A stretch of 64,000 nt of DNA from Littorina saxatilis (lineage: Eukaryota > Mollusca > Gastropoda > Littorinimorpha > Littorinidae), in the NCBI RefSeq assembly GCF_037325665.1, contig NC_090248.1, positions 25,988,706 to 26,052,705 of the forward strand, written 5' to 3'. The number at the start of each line of letters is the position of its first letter. Positions within the stretch are counted from its first letter, which is position 1. Positions 24,813 to 36,769 of this stretch are shown in pieces. The position numbers were made by a program, and so were the translations under genes. The notes beneath the pieces were generated by a model that saw nothing but the letters and a program-made list of their open reading frames with translations, had not been told where the DNA came from and ran no database searches.

Positions 24813-25096
24813 AAAATTTCAAGCACCATAGGTTAAAGCCCGGTGGCCGACAAGCAGCAAGAGTACAAGACTCCAGCCACACAGACTTTGTTGTGAATAA
24901 TTCCAGTGACAGTGGTAGTTCCTCAAGCAGTAGTGATACTGCAAGTAAGAGTGCTAAAAGGAGTGCAAAGAGACAGAAGCGCTCCTCGGGAGTGTCGCGG
25001 AAGCACCGCGTGGAGACACTAGTGGTTGCAGACAATCACATGTTTGAGTACCACAGGAGTGATCTTCAGCATTATGTTCTAACACTCATGTCCATA
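24813..25096 (+). CDS. ADAMTS9-like: ADAMTS exon 2: end of propeptide, furin site, protease start
   Basis: Acceptor TGTTTCAG|, donor ATA|GTAAGT. The first half is serine-rich, with [14 protein letters not shown] and a basic cluster [14 protein letters not shown] matches the furin consensus, so the zymogen is probably cleaved there. The second half opens the catalytic domain with [11 protein letters not shown] and [11 protein letters not shown], which are strongly conserved in ADAMTS proteases. It enters in phase 1 and leaves in phase 0. The next exon is 16.8 kb away. Confidence 0.95.
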
Positions 25097-25345
25097 GTAA
25101 GTATACCTGGATAATCTTGTGGTGTCGTCTTTTTGTCTTGTCTCGTGATGTCTTTTGTTTTGTCTTGTCTTGTCCTGTCTCGTCTTGTCACCCTTATCTT
25201 GTGTCGTCTTTTTGCTAAAAGTCCTTCCCCCCTTGCAGTCTTGAGCGAGTGTTCGACCTGTGATCTTTGCCGTGTTCTGTTTTGTCTTGTCAGTCGTGTC
25301 ATTTGTCGTAATTATCGTCTCGTCGTGTCGTGTTTTGTTTTGAAT

Positions 25346-25453
<108 letters not shown>

Positions 25454-26815
25454 CACGCGCACACACACACACACACGAACGCTACGCACGTGCCGGCAAA
25501 AACCGACATGTCCAGGGTAAAAGCTGACTGCTGCAAGCGGGATAGCAAAGAAGATTCCCAGACTGGTGAAATTTTAGACAGGGTGATTGTGATAAACAAG
25601 TGAGTTCGTAAGGTAAACAGCTCGGATGGAAATCTGTTTACAGTCTGTCTCATCGCGGGAGATGGAGAATCTTTCACGGCTACAGGCACTGGAAGTCTGT
25701 TTTGAGTCTGTAGCGTGGGAACTGGATGAGCTGACTCTGTGACCCGTATTATAGCAGCAATACTCTTTTACTGTGCCTACCCCTTCTCTCCGTGGGAATG
25801 ACAGCACTGGAATTTGCTGATATCTCAAGGGTTTATCTGTGCATTAAACTGATTATGAAGTCAGTGCTTCTGTGTGCACTTCATTTGTACCAAGGTTTCG
25901 GCGGTTTCGGCCGTCTGCTAAAAGAAACGATGGTTCTGTTTCCAGTCAAACCTCATTCGCACAATTTTGTTGGCGCCTGCTCCTTCTCATGGGAATTACA
26001 ACACGGGATGTGTTGACATCTTTGTAAGTTTTTTTTTTATAAAGTCAGTGCTTCTGTGCACAGTTCATTTGCACCAAGATTTCAGCCATCTGCTAAAAAA
26101 AAAAGAAGATAGTTCTGTTTACGCACACATTCTTTGTTTTTGTAACCTAGCTACCGAGTTACTTTTTGTGTGCGATGAAGCTCGAAAAGTGTGTGAAGTC
26201 TTCTTCTTTCCGTTTCTTTTTCTTCTGTTTTGTGTGTGTTTTTTTTTGTTGGGAGGGGGGGGGGGGGGGGCAGCAGAGGAAGTTGCTATAATGCGCGTTA
26301 GCTTTCCACAAAGCAGTTACGAGTTACTTACGTTGCCGTGTCAGCGATTTAATCTTTGGGACGAAGCCAAGAGGTCCTATTGGTGCTAACGGTAAAACGC
26401 ACATTTTCATGTGTCAGTACTCCTGTATTTTTCTTCACTTTCCCCACTGTATTTATACTTGTTGCAGAACGCAGCTTTCTCGACCTAACAAATGCATTGG
26501 ATTCTTTTAAGCCACGAGCAGAAGATGAGTTAAAAATCTGAAGCCTACTGCACTACGCTGTTCATAGCGAGTGTGCAGGTTTCAGATAATGATAAAACGT
26601 GTGATGGACACATTCGTAATTATCACTGACTTCGCATCTGGATTTCGACCAGAAAGTGCTGTTTGATGCATCACACTGCGCTGAAGCAGTGTGTTGAAAC
26701 TCGAAACGACTCGGTTGTACGTGTCATGTCATATGTAGGATCTGATCTGACATCAGAGACGTAAGTTATAAGACGTACGACATTTTATTGAATAAACGCA
26801 AGGTTCATTTCAAGA

Positions 26816-26863
26816 AGGGGGGGGGGAGGGGGGGGAGGGGGGGGGGAGGGGGGGGGGAAGGGG
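26816..26863. repeat. G-run tract (potential quadruplex)
   Basis: Five or more runs of 4-9 guanines separated by single A residues. Such runs can fold into G-quadruplexes; no function is inferred. Confidence 0.8.
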
Positions 26864-26888
26864 GTAATCGAACTCGATTTTCTTGAAC

Positions 26889-27003
26889 ACAGAAAAGAAA
26901 ACAGAATAGTGCATCGTTCGTGACGCGTCTGACTCAGATGCCAGTTCGCGTTTTACATGGCATTTTGCAAGACCGCCTGGCGTTTAGTTAGACGAGTCTA
27001 CAG
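26889..27003 (+). repeat. Dispersed repeat ending in GA/GACA array, copy 2
   Basis: Second copy of the unit at 15413-15532, with one internal deletion of about 14 bases relative to it. It is followed by GA and GACA repeats to 27060. Confidence 0.75.
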
Positions 27004-27017
27004 AGAGAGAGAGAGAC

Positions 27018-27058
<41 letters not shown>

Positions 27059-28321
27059 GACTTTGTCTGGAAATGCGAATCATTAGCAGTAAAATAAATA
27101 AATGGATAAATAAATATATTAATATAAAGTGTCGGAGCCAAGTGATCTCACACAGGAATTTGCATCAAAAAGCTCACCACTTCGTGCACTTGGTCCCCGA
27201 TGGACGCAGAGAATAATTAATTCGTAGCACTTGATGTCGCGTTCTACCTCAGTGGCTGGCGTAAAGAACTGAGAACAAAATCTTATGTTTCAGCGCCTTT
27301 AGTGCAGAGCTATAAAGTACTCCGAGTCCACAGGTTTGTTCATTCAAAACATGATCTTTAGTGGCCAATGCTGCCACTTAGGACATTACATCTGAGGTTC
27401 ATCGTGTTTGTTCATTGAACGACAGTGAAGTTCAGAGGAAGCAGCGAAAAATACTCACCTTTTCGAACACTATAATGCTCTCACATTCTCCGATCCTGCC
27501 TGGAAGAACTTTACTTGAAGTGTAGATCCCATGCATGCTGCGAGTGTTGTCAAATCCTCGATAAAACTCATGATGACTGGTGTCTGATGCGCTGAAACTT
27601 CAGCAGACTAGCGGACGATCATTTGTCCCGTGCACAGCACACCAAGACGGATAAGGAGCGTGGGAGGGCCCCGCTTGTATAAAGATAAATAAACACCGAC
27701 TCATCTCTATATCGCACCGTAATATTAGCACCGACGAGGGATAGTATCGCACTTGAACCTTGCCTTGAGGAAATATATAAATTGTGCTGAAAAGCACACA
27801 AAAAATAAAAAAAATAAATAAATAAAAGCGTGCGAGTTGTCAGTTGAACTTTCGATGATAATTTTTTGGCGGCCAGAGGAGATAAGCTGCGAATACGGTT
27901 ACTGACGTTTAGGTTTCCCTGGATGACTGATTTGGATTGGTATGACAACTACATTCCTTCCACTAGATAAGATAAGATATGAGAAGTAGAGGTGGTTGCG
28001 CTTTCATGTCAGCACTGACGCTATCATTTTTTCCAACTCGAGTATACTTTTCACGTCGCTTCGTGTTTGATGTAGACTTATCTGAACTTGGCTCGCACTA
28101 CCCAGACGAAGGACCACCCCAAGGCCTAGTTCCTGTTCTCCTTGAGAAAATGACTCTGGTAAAAATGAACTAGTCTGCTGTGAAGCATCTTCACCTTGGA
28201 ATAAGAAGCGGTGGTCCTATCCTCCGTGAAGGATCAGAGTGATGTACACGTATAGATCTCAGAAAATGATTACCAAGGTCATATAGTTTACATCCACTGA
28301 CTGAAGTACCTCACACTGAAC

Positions 28322-28378
28322 CGGCTGCGGCTAGGTTTAAAAAATGAAAAATATTGACTTGACTTGACTTGACTTGAA
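28322..28378 (+). mobile_element. Retroposon tail with (TTGAC)n
   Basis: GGCTGCGGCTAGG followed by an A-rich stretch and repeated TTGAC units. It looks like the 3' end of a LINE or SINE copy; its left end is not clear. Confidence 0.4.
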
Positions 28379-28613
28379 TACAATGCCTAACGCGATTTGC
28401 GCTTATATCGCATTCTTGGGGTCTGGTCGAAATCCAGTATTTTTCTGTGTAACCGTACACCACCTTCTGTCACTAAAAAGTTAGCTCGACTCCTTTGATG
28501 TTGCTTAATTTGCACATTTAAATACGACCTGGCAAGGCACAGGGCTGGTAAGTTATGTCCTGAAATAAACAAACGGCACAAGTACTATCTTGACTCGAAG
28601 TATATATATATAT

Positions 28614-28800
28614 ACTAGATGGATCGCGAGACAGAGTATGCAGCGTGGCGGTTCGCCGGCTTAGAGCACGTGTTGAAAATTTTCATCGACCAGTTTGTGC
28701 CCGGGGTCCACCTGAATATGCCCACCAAATTTGATGCAGATCCGTCGAGAACTTTGGCAGTGCATCGCGAACAGACAGACACACAGATACACACACAGAC
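28614..28800 (+). mobile_element. GC-hairpin repeat (family 3), isolated copy
   Basis: It begins ACTAGATGGATCGCGAG and contains GAGCACGTGTTGAAAATTTT, CATCGACCAGTTTG, CTGAATATGCCCACC, AACTTTGGCAGTGCATCGCG and then a CAGA microsatellite. This is the body of the family arrayed at 32700-33965. A 45-base fragment of the same body lies at 29117-29160. Confidence 0.7.
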
Positions 28801-29375
28801 AGTAGTCGTACCTACCATCTACTGTAGAGCTTCTGGGTAGACACAGAAACACCGGCAAAGCTCCTGACTATTAATGGTTGCAATGAATATTTACGATGGG
28901 AGGGGTAGTATTAGTGGCAATATTTTGAAGATGGGAGGGATTTTGTACACGAATTGCAATACTTAGATGTACTACCTGTGCAGAAAAGCGCTGCTTAGAT
29001 TCGTAGATTCGTTTTCGTTGTGTGGCGGAAGTGAAAGAAGTGAAGAAGTAGAGCCGAAAAACTTGAAAAGTGTTTAGTTTCGTAATTCGTATCGCGAAAC
29101 AGACGGATCACCGCGCCGCGCTTAGAGCACGTGTTGAAAATTTTCATCGACCAGTTTGAATGACTCGCAAGAGAGTACAATGCGGTGGTGGTTGGTAAGC
29201 CATGTTGTTGCTGAAAGAGAAAAGGGCACAGTGTTGAAAGTGATTTGATCTTTTTTAAGACAGACACAGAACATGGGGAAAGGTGAGAGTAATACCTAAT
29301 ATACTGGACTCGCAACGAAATATACAAACAAATGACAATGAACAACGTTTCGACCTAAAGGTCTTCAACAGGTTA

Positions 29376-30149
29376 AACAAGTCGCGTAAGGCGAAAATAC
29401 AATATTTAGTCAAGTAGCTGTCGAACTCACAGAATGAAACTGAACGCAACGCAACGCAGCAAGACCGTATACTCGTAGCATCGTCACTCCACCGCCCGTG
29501 GCAAAGGCAGTGCCCGTGGAATTGACAAGAAGAGCGGGGTATTCGTTGCGCTGAGAAGGATAGCACGCTTTTCTGTACCTCTCTTCGTTTTAACTTTCTG
29601 AGCGTGTTTTTAATCCAAACATATCATATCTATATATTTTTGGAATCAGGAACCGACAAGGAATAAGATGAAAGTGTTTTTAAATTGATTTCGAACAAAA
29701 AATTTTGATAATAATTTTTATATATTTAATTTTCAGAGCTTGTTTTTAATCCGAATATAACATATTTATATGTTTTTGGAATCAGCAAATGATGGAGAAT
29801 AAGATAAACGTAAATTTGGATCGTTTTATAAATTTTTATTTTTTTTTACAATTTTCAGATTTTTAATGACCAAAGTCATTAATTAATTTTTAAGCCACCA
29901 AGCTGAAATGCAATACCGAAGTCCGGGCTTTGTCGAAGATTACTTGACCAAAATTTCAACCAATTTGGTTGAAAAATGAGGGCGTGACAGTGCCGCCTCA
30001 ACTTTCACGAAAAGCCGGATATGACGTCATCAAAGACATTTATCAAAAAAATGAAAAAAACGTTCGGGGATTTCATACCCAGGAACTCTCATGTCAAATT
30101 TCATAAAGATCGGTCCAGTAGTTTAGTCTGAATCGCTCTACACACACAC

Positions 30150-30180
<31 letters not shown>

Positions 30181-30254
30181 CACGCACATACACCACGACC
30201 CTCGTTTCGATTCCCCCTCGATGTTAAAATATTTAGTCAAAACTTGACTAAATA
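29376..30254 (+). mobile_element. Helentron-like repeat, family 1, copy C
   Basis: It starts AACAAGTCGCGTAAGGCG, carries ATTTAGTCAAGT about 28 bases in, then the same body as copies A, B and E in this orientation, a CAGA microsatellite near 30143-30183, and ends with the hairpin ATTTAGTCAA-AACTTGACTAAAT. ATTTAGTCAAGT and ACTTGACTAAAT are exact reverse complements, giving subterminal inverted repeats. Confidence 0.72.
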
Positions 30255-30363
30255 TAAAAAATGAAAACAACAATACAAATATGAAAACGACTTATCAGAG
30301 AAGATGGCGATGATGTCCTCCAAGTGCAAAAGAAGGGGGAAAGGGAGATAAATCAAAAAGAAA

Positions 30364-31107
30364 AACAAGTCGCGTAAGGCGAAAATACAATATTTAGTCA
30401 AGTAGCTGCCATTTTTCAGCAAGACCGTATACTCGTAGCATCGTCAGTCCACCGCTCATGGCAAAGGCAGTGAAATTGACAAGAAGAGCGGGGTAGTAGT
30501 TGCGCTAAGAAGGATAGCACGCTTTTCTGTACCTCTCTTTGTTTTAACTTTCTGAGCGTGTTTTTAATCCAAACATATCATATCTATATGTTTTTGGAAT
30601 CAGGAACCGACAAGGAATAAGATGAAAGTGTTTTTAAATTGATTTGGACAATTTAATTTTGATAATAATTTTTATATATTTAATTTTCAGAGCTTGTTTT
30701 TAATCCGAATATAACATATTTATATGTTTTTGGAATCAGCAAATGATGGAGAATAAGATAAACGTAAATTTGGATCGTTTTATAAATTTTTATTTTTTTT
30801 TACAATTTTCAGATTTTTAATGACCAAAGTCATTAATTAATTTTTAAGCCACCAAGCTGAAATGCAATACCGAACCCCGGGCTTCGTCGAAGATTACTTG
30901 ACCAAAATTTCAACCAATTTGGTTAAAAAATGAGGGCGTGACAGTGCCGCCTCAACTTTCACGAAAAGCCGGATATGACGTCATCAAAGACATTTATCAA
31001 AAAAATGAAAAAAACGTATGGGGATTTCATACCCAGGAACTCTCATGTCAAATTTCATAAAGATCGGTCCAGTAGTTTAGTCTGAATCGCTCTACACACA
31101 CACACAG

Positions 31108-31139
<32 letters not shown>

Positions 31140-31200
31140 ACGACCCTCGTCTCGATTCCCCCCTCTACGTTAAAATATTTAGTCAAAACTTGACTAAATA
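30364..31200 (+). mobile_element. Helentron-like repeat, family 1, copy D
   Basis: Same orientation and structure as copy C, 110 bases downstream of it, and very similar through the body, with a CA microsatellite (about 31095-31139). It shares with copy B the absence of the GTTCGACAG-side segment after the subterminal repeat, so B and D belong to one subfamily and A, C and E to another. Confidence 0.72.
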
Positions 31201-31270
31201 TAATGAGCAATGAAAATTGAAACCAAAAAGAAACAAATCAGAATAATAACGCTTGAAGGGCCTGAAGTTG

Positions 31271-31273
<3 letters not shown>

Positions 31274-31351
<78 letters not shown>

Positions 31352-31358
31352 AAGAAAA

Positions 31359-31412
<54 letters not shown>
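31274..31412. repeat. (GA)n microsatellite
   Basis: Two GA blocks separated by AAAGAAAGAAAATGATA; CA and CATG repeats follow at 31515-31602. Confidence 0.95.
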
Positions 31413-31415
<3 letters not shown>

Positions 31416-31637
31416 ACAATACCTACACTAAACAAATAATAATACAAATAGCAAAAAGTAAAAAATGTAAATAAAAAAGGGATGAGTTCGCAAATGTGCC
31501 GACTTAGGACTTTCACACTCACACACACACACACATGCATGCATGCACACACACACACACACACACACATTTACAGAGGTATGCACACACACACACACAC
31601 ACGCGCGCATATTATATACAAGTCATGATGAAGGGAA

Positions 31638-32393
31638 TCATGGCATGATGTTGATGCCATCGGGACGAAGTGTGCCAAGCCTGCTGATGAGGTTCGACTC
31701 CCGGCGTTTGCGTTCAAAGTCATCACCATTGCCTTGCCATAGGCAGAGTGCCTGGACATCAGCGGCAGAGTGACCGTCCGCACAAAAATGTGATGCCACG
31801 GGACGGTTAGTGCGGTGGTGCGCTATGTCTGCCAGATGTTCTCCGAGCCGAGTCGCGAATGTGCGGTATGTCTCGCCAATGTACAGCATGGCACAAGCCC
31901 CACACCTCAGTGCATAGATCACGTTAGTGTTCTGGCAGGTGAAGGACCGACGCACTGTGAAGGATCCTTTCGGACCCTGCACGTCTGTTGCTGCACTGAG
32001 GAAGGGGCAGGCCTTGCAATTGGGTTTGGCACAGGAGACGGTACCCGAGATGGATGGACCCGGACGAAGAGATGAATGAACCAGCATGTCACGCAAATTG
32101 CGGTCTCTTTTGTATGCAAAGAGAGGACCTTTCTCGAAGGTGTCGGCAAACTTAACGCTCTTGGCCAGGATGTGCCAGTTGGATCGTATGATCCTGCAGA
32201 TGGGGACGGTGTGGGGGTGGAAGGTGATACAGACAGTGGGTCTGTCATTGACTGGTGGCATGCTTTGCTCAAGGGCGGACTCACGGGTCTTTTTGCTGGC
32301 CTTGGCGAAAGCATCGTCAATGACGGATTGGGGGTACCCCCTTCCCAGAAAAAAAAGAGGCCATCTCGATGCAACGAGTGTGGAAGTCTCCAT
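31638..32393 (-). mobile_element. Penelope-like element, C-terminal part with GIY-YIG endonuclease
   Basis: A minus-strand open frame of 251 residues ending at TGA (31638-31640). It begins after the reverse transcriptase with the LGRGYPQSVIDDAF linker, then shows a Cys cluster CAKPNCKAC and the GIY-YIG endonuclease core (IYALRCGACAMLYIGETYR, then H in GEHLADIAHH). This arrangement is specific to endonuclease-positive Penelope-like retroelements. The reverse transcriptase is missing, so the copy is 5'-truncated and inactive, though this part is uninterrupted. Confidence 0.85.
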
Positions 32394-32497
32394 CGTTGGA
32401 GCAGAGGGGAAAGGAAAGGTGGTTTATTTTTTCTGTCTTTGGTATGCTAATGTAGATTCTATACCCCTTTGATTTTCAACTATCGGTAATAGGAATA

Positions 32498-32564
32498 AGG
32501 GGTCCTGATTTGGCCTATTATGGTCCGCTGGACCCGAAAAGCAACAGCTAACTAACTAACTAAT
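32498..32564 (-). repeat. GTCCAGCGGACC-type repeat, inverted copy
   Basis: Reverse complement of the first part of 11646-11850, including GTCCGCTGGACC and the terminal CTAA units. It lies just beyond the 5' truncation point of the Penelope-like fragment. Confidence 0.7.
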
Positions 32565-32821
32565 AGGGATAATGAAGGATCTGAACCAACATTGAAAACT
32601 CGGCAGGTTTTAAGTAGAAGGGAAGCTACTGCTTCAGCAACCTAACGTTGTTGAATTGCGTTGTTTCCCTTGGCACAGAAGCCGTATCCGCGGTTCACCG
32701 CGCCACCGCGCTTAGAGCACGTGTTGAACATTTTCATCGACCAGTTTGTGCCCGGGGTCTACCTGAATATGCCTACCAAATTTGAAGCAGATCCATCGAG
32801 AACTTTGGCCGTGCATCGCGA

Positions 32822-32956
<135 letters not shown>

Positions 32957-33086
32957 ATGAATACCCGCTTCGCCGGGTAGCCGGCTTCGCCGGGAAGAAG
33001 TAGAGCCAAATACCCGGAAGGGAGATAAACGCGCAAAACACTGGAGAAGATAAGGAAGAGTAATACCCGGCTTCGCCGGGATGAAA

Positions 33087-33184
33087 GCGTTGTGGACAGT
33101 GACCTTCTAAAAATAGTAACGGGAATATGGATTGAGCGTTGTGGACAGTGACCTTCTAAAAATAGTAACGGGAATATGGATTGA
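33087..33184 (+). repeat. Perfect 49 bp tandem duplication
   Basis: The unit from GCGTTGTGGACAGTGACC to GGGAATATGGATTGA occurs twice in a row with no difference. Confidence 0.9.
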
Positions 33185-33412
33185 CGCCGCACGAAGGAAG
33201 GGATATAAACGCAAAACACTGGAGAAGATAAGGAAGAGTTACTGGGAATGGATCTGGGAAGATGAACAGAAAAACCAAAATCGGTTCAGCGCTGCGCGCT
33301 GAGAGCTAGCACGTGTTGAAAATTTTCATCGACCAGGTTGTGTCCGGGGTCTACCTGAATATGCCCACCAAATTTGAAGCAGATCCATCGAGAACTTTGG
33401 CCGTGCATCGCG

Positions 33413-33487
<75 letters not shown>

Positions 33488-33997
33488 AAGTCGTGTATAT
33501 ATATAGATATATATATATATATACTAGATGAATACCCGGCTTCGCCGGGAAGAAGTAGAGCCGAATACCCGGCTGCGCCGGGTACCCGGCGTACGCGATT
33601 GACGCCACACGAAGGAAGGGAGATAAACGCGCAAAACACTGGAGAAGATAAGGAAGAGTTACTGGGAATGGATGTACAGAAAAACCATAAAAACCAAAAT
33701 CGGTTCAGCACGTGTTGAAAATTTTCATCGACCAGATTGTGTCCGGGGTGTACCTGAATATGCCCACCAAATTTGAAGCAGATCCATCGAGAACTTTGGC
33801 CGTGCATCGCGAAGTGACAGACAGACAGACAGACAGACAGACACACACAAGCCGTATATAGATATAAATAAGAAGCCGTATATATATATATATATATATA
33901 TATATTTCTGATGTTTTATATATATATATATATACTAGAGGAATACCCGGCTTCGCCGGGGTGAATCGCGAGACAGAGACAGAGACAGACAGCGTGG

Positions 33998-34330
33998 CGG
34001 TTCACCACAATCACCTTTGAAGGCGAAGTCCTGTCAAACGGGATTGAGAATTTTAGAGCTTATTTCTTAGCCCTATATTATCTGTTATGTCTTCTCAAAT
34101 GCCAGAACATACAGACAGACAAAAGCCGCTAGACCCCATCACAAACAGAACTCTACAATCCACAGGTGTGCCCACACACACACACAAACACACACACACA
34201 CACAGAAGCCGTATATATATATATATATATGTATATCTATATCTATAAATATATAGAGATAGATGACAGTGTATTTTTCGCGTGGCTATAAATTGATTCG
34301 ACCTTTTCACTTTTACAGTAAGGACAACTT
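33998..34330 (+). repeat. Dispersed repeat (family 4) plus CA/TA tract, copy 1
   Basis: It starts CACCACAATCACCTTTGAAGG and contains AGCCGCTAGACC, GGAACTCTACAATCCACAGG-like sequence, a CA array, GAAGCCGTATATATA, then GACAGTGTATTTTTCGCG and TTGATTCGACC. Much of 34115-34330 recurs at 36684-36895. A more diverged copy is at 51905-52210. Confidence 0.7.
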
Positions 34331-34486
34331 ACGGGTACATGCAAGGAAAGCCCACAACTTCTAAGGCGAACAACTCTGCAGAGTCTGCTGTGAAGGGCGA
34401 CGGTAGTCTCCCTGTCACAATCGACCCCCTTTGAATGAACTTAAATCCCTCCCAGGTGGAATGGGAACAGCACAAAAATGATTCAG

Positions 34487-34587
34487 TGACCAAAACACCA
34501 CAATCACCTTTGAAGGCGAAGTCCACTCAAACGAGATTGATAATAACTGTTATGGCTTCTCGAAGGAAGGCCTGAACATACTGAGAC
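34487..34587 (+). repeat. 101 bp direct repeat, left flank of LINE
   Basis: Identical to 36582-36682 over 101 bases (TGACCAAAACACC ... ACATACTGAGAC). The pair brackets the LINE exactly, so it is best read as a target-site duplication within a family 4 repeat. Confidence 0.9.
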
Positions 34588-36581
34588 GTTAAAATTAATA
34601 TTAAAAGTCCTACGGTTTTGAGCCATTAAGGACTTGAGTGTTTGTCCGCTTTCAAAAAGAGGAAAGAAAGAAACAAAAAATAAGGAGAGGAGGGCAGGGG
34701 GTGGGGTTGAGTTGATAATGCTCTGTGGAATTTGTTAAAATGAAAAGTAGTTAAGATGTTTCTTGGTAAGAATTATAAGTCTGTATTCTATGTCTTGAAT
34801 AACGGGTTTGTAAAATGATTTTTTTTTTTTTTTTTAATTCAAATCGAGTTAAAAAGTGGAACCTTTCAGGATCACCAATAAAACCAAATAGATGAGCAAG
34901 TAAGAGTAAAATTACAGTTAAAATTAATATTAAAAGTCCTACGGTTTTGAGCCATTAAGGACTTGAGTGTTTGTCCGCTTTCAAAAAGAGGAAAGAAAGA
35001 AACAAAAAATAAGGAGAGGAGGGCAGGGGGTGGGGTTGAGTTGATAATGCTCTGTGGAATTTGTTAAAATGAAAAGTAGTTAAGATGTTTCTTGGTAAGA
35101 ATTATAAGTCTGTATTCTATATCTTGAATAACGGGCTTGTAATATTATTTTTATTTTATTTCAAATCGAGTTAAAAAGTGGAACCTTTCAGGATCACCAA
35201 TAAAACCAAATAGATGAGCAAGTAAGAGGAACACGAACAATAAATCTCAAAACTTTTTACAAATAAAAGGATTAAGATGTAAGCCACGAAGGCCGTGGTA
35301 ATAAAAACAATATGTACAGTTTGGCGACTAGTGGGCCTTGGGTGAGGATATGTTGTCTAGAAGGTAGTCGCTGGAATCAGGAGGGATGGCGGGAGCCACT
35401 CGACCTCAAACTGAAACACGCTGATGTGATAATCTGGGCTTAGTTATACCCACAGCCCCATGTCCGAGTCCCTGACCAGTCGGCACAGCAGCAAGCTGTG
35501 TGACCAGCCTAGAGAACTGCTACTGCGCAGATAATCCTGGGGACTCAGACCATGGAGCTGCATATGGTCATATAAGGTTTTAAAGGTAATTCTATTTGTA
35601 GCGCATGGAGCGAAAATGTGTTGAAATGAATAGGGTTCTCCACAATGGCAGGACTTGTTAAAGATATGGAAGCGGCAGCCGCCGGCACGGAGGCGTCTGA
35701 AGATAGTGAGGAGGTTTGTTGGGAGATCGGGGTGTAGATCGTTCATATCAATGGGTTGATAGGACAGAGATGTTACGTACTGACTTCGAATGAGTTTACG
35801 GATTTTACTGTAGAACTCGGTTACTGAGTAGCCGATGTTAGTGTTAGCTGGGCTAGATTCTGCCGCTTCTTTGGCAGCGACATCCGCCAGTTCATTTCCC
35901 CGGACCCCTACGTGAGAGGGGACCCAGAGAAATGATACGGATGTGCCGGATGAGATTAACTGGTGACATATAAAGAGGATTTCTCTTTGTAGCTCTGCCC
36001 GATTTGATGTGTTTCGATGCAGAGCTTGTAATGAAGAGCGCGAGTCAGAGCAGAAAACTACCGCACGCGGTGTGACTGGGAGGTCATTTATAAAAGTGCA
36101 TGCCATGAGCAAGGCAAATAGCTCGGCTGAGAATATGGAGATGTCTTTATTAAGAGTATATTTCCTTGAGATTTTGAGATCTGGGATCACAAAGGCGCAG
36201 CCAACGCTGCCGTCTGCAAATTTGGATCCGTCAGTAAAGACTTTTAAATGCTCCGAGAATTTGTAGTTTAGGGTTTCTTTTGTAACAGTAGCTAGGTAGA
36301 CGGGGTTATCTTTTTTGGTAGTATTATCTTCACTGTCGTATATGATAGTAGGGGTTTCCTCAAGCCAAGGCGGGTAGGAGGGCGGGGGGACCCTGGCCAG
36401 CTCACTGACCTTCACCCCGCTATCGGCTAGAATGCGGTTTACTGTGTCGGATAAGGGTAGCGTTTTGGCCAAGAGTTGAGTGCTATGTTTGGTGTTGGCC
36501 TCATAATTTTGGTGCTGAGGAAAAAAGTCAGTCAGGACCTCGCAGGCAGAGTTCTCTACCGCGTGGGCTCTGACAGCATAC
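34588..36581 (-). mobile_element. 5'-truncated LINE with RNase H domain
   Basis: A minus-strand LINE of 1,994 bases. The coding part (stop at 35444) opens directly at the truncation point and shows a linker, then RNase H (VFTDGSKFADGSVGCAFV, IFSAELFALLMA, CSDSRSSLQAL, VPSHVGVRGNELAD) with its catalytic D-E-D-D set visible, then a terminal CHCGE...H...C zinc-knuckle-like segment. RNase H after the reverse transcriptase fits I/Nimb-type LINEs. The 3' UTR (34588-35443) contains a 330 bp tandem duplication. The frame is uninterrupted and the flanking duplications identical, so the insertion is young. Confidence 0.88.
34589..35228 (-). repeat. 330 bp tandem duplication in the LINE 3' UTR
   Basis: The block starting TTAAAATTAATATTAAAAG at 34589 starts again at 34919. 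The copies are almost identical apart from the T-run (34818-34838) and a few bases. Each ends GAGCAAGTAAGAG. Confidence 0.9.
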
Positions 36582-36682
36582 TGACCAAAACACCACAATC
36601 ACCTTTGAAGGCGAAGTCCACTCAAACGAGATTGATAATAACTGTTATGGCTTCTCGAAGGAAGGCCTGAACATACTGAGAC
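36582..36682 (+). repeat. 101 bp direct repeat, right flank of LINE
   Basis: Identical to 34487-34587. To its right the family 4 repeat continues (AGCCGCTAGACC..., CA array), so left flank and right flank together restore an uninterrupted family 4 copy. Confidence 0.9.
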
Positions 36683-36683
36683 A

Positions 36684-36737
36684 CCAAAGCCGCTAGACCA
36701 CATCACAAACGGAACTCTACAATCCACAGGTGTTGCC

Positions 36738-36769
<32 letters not shown>

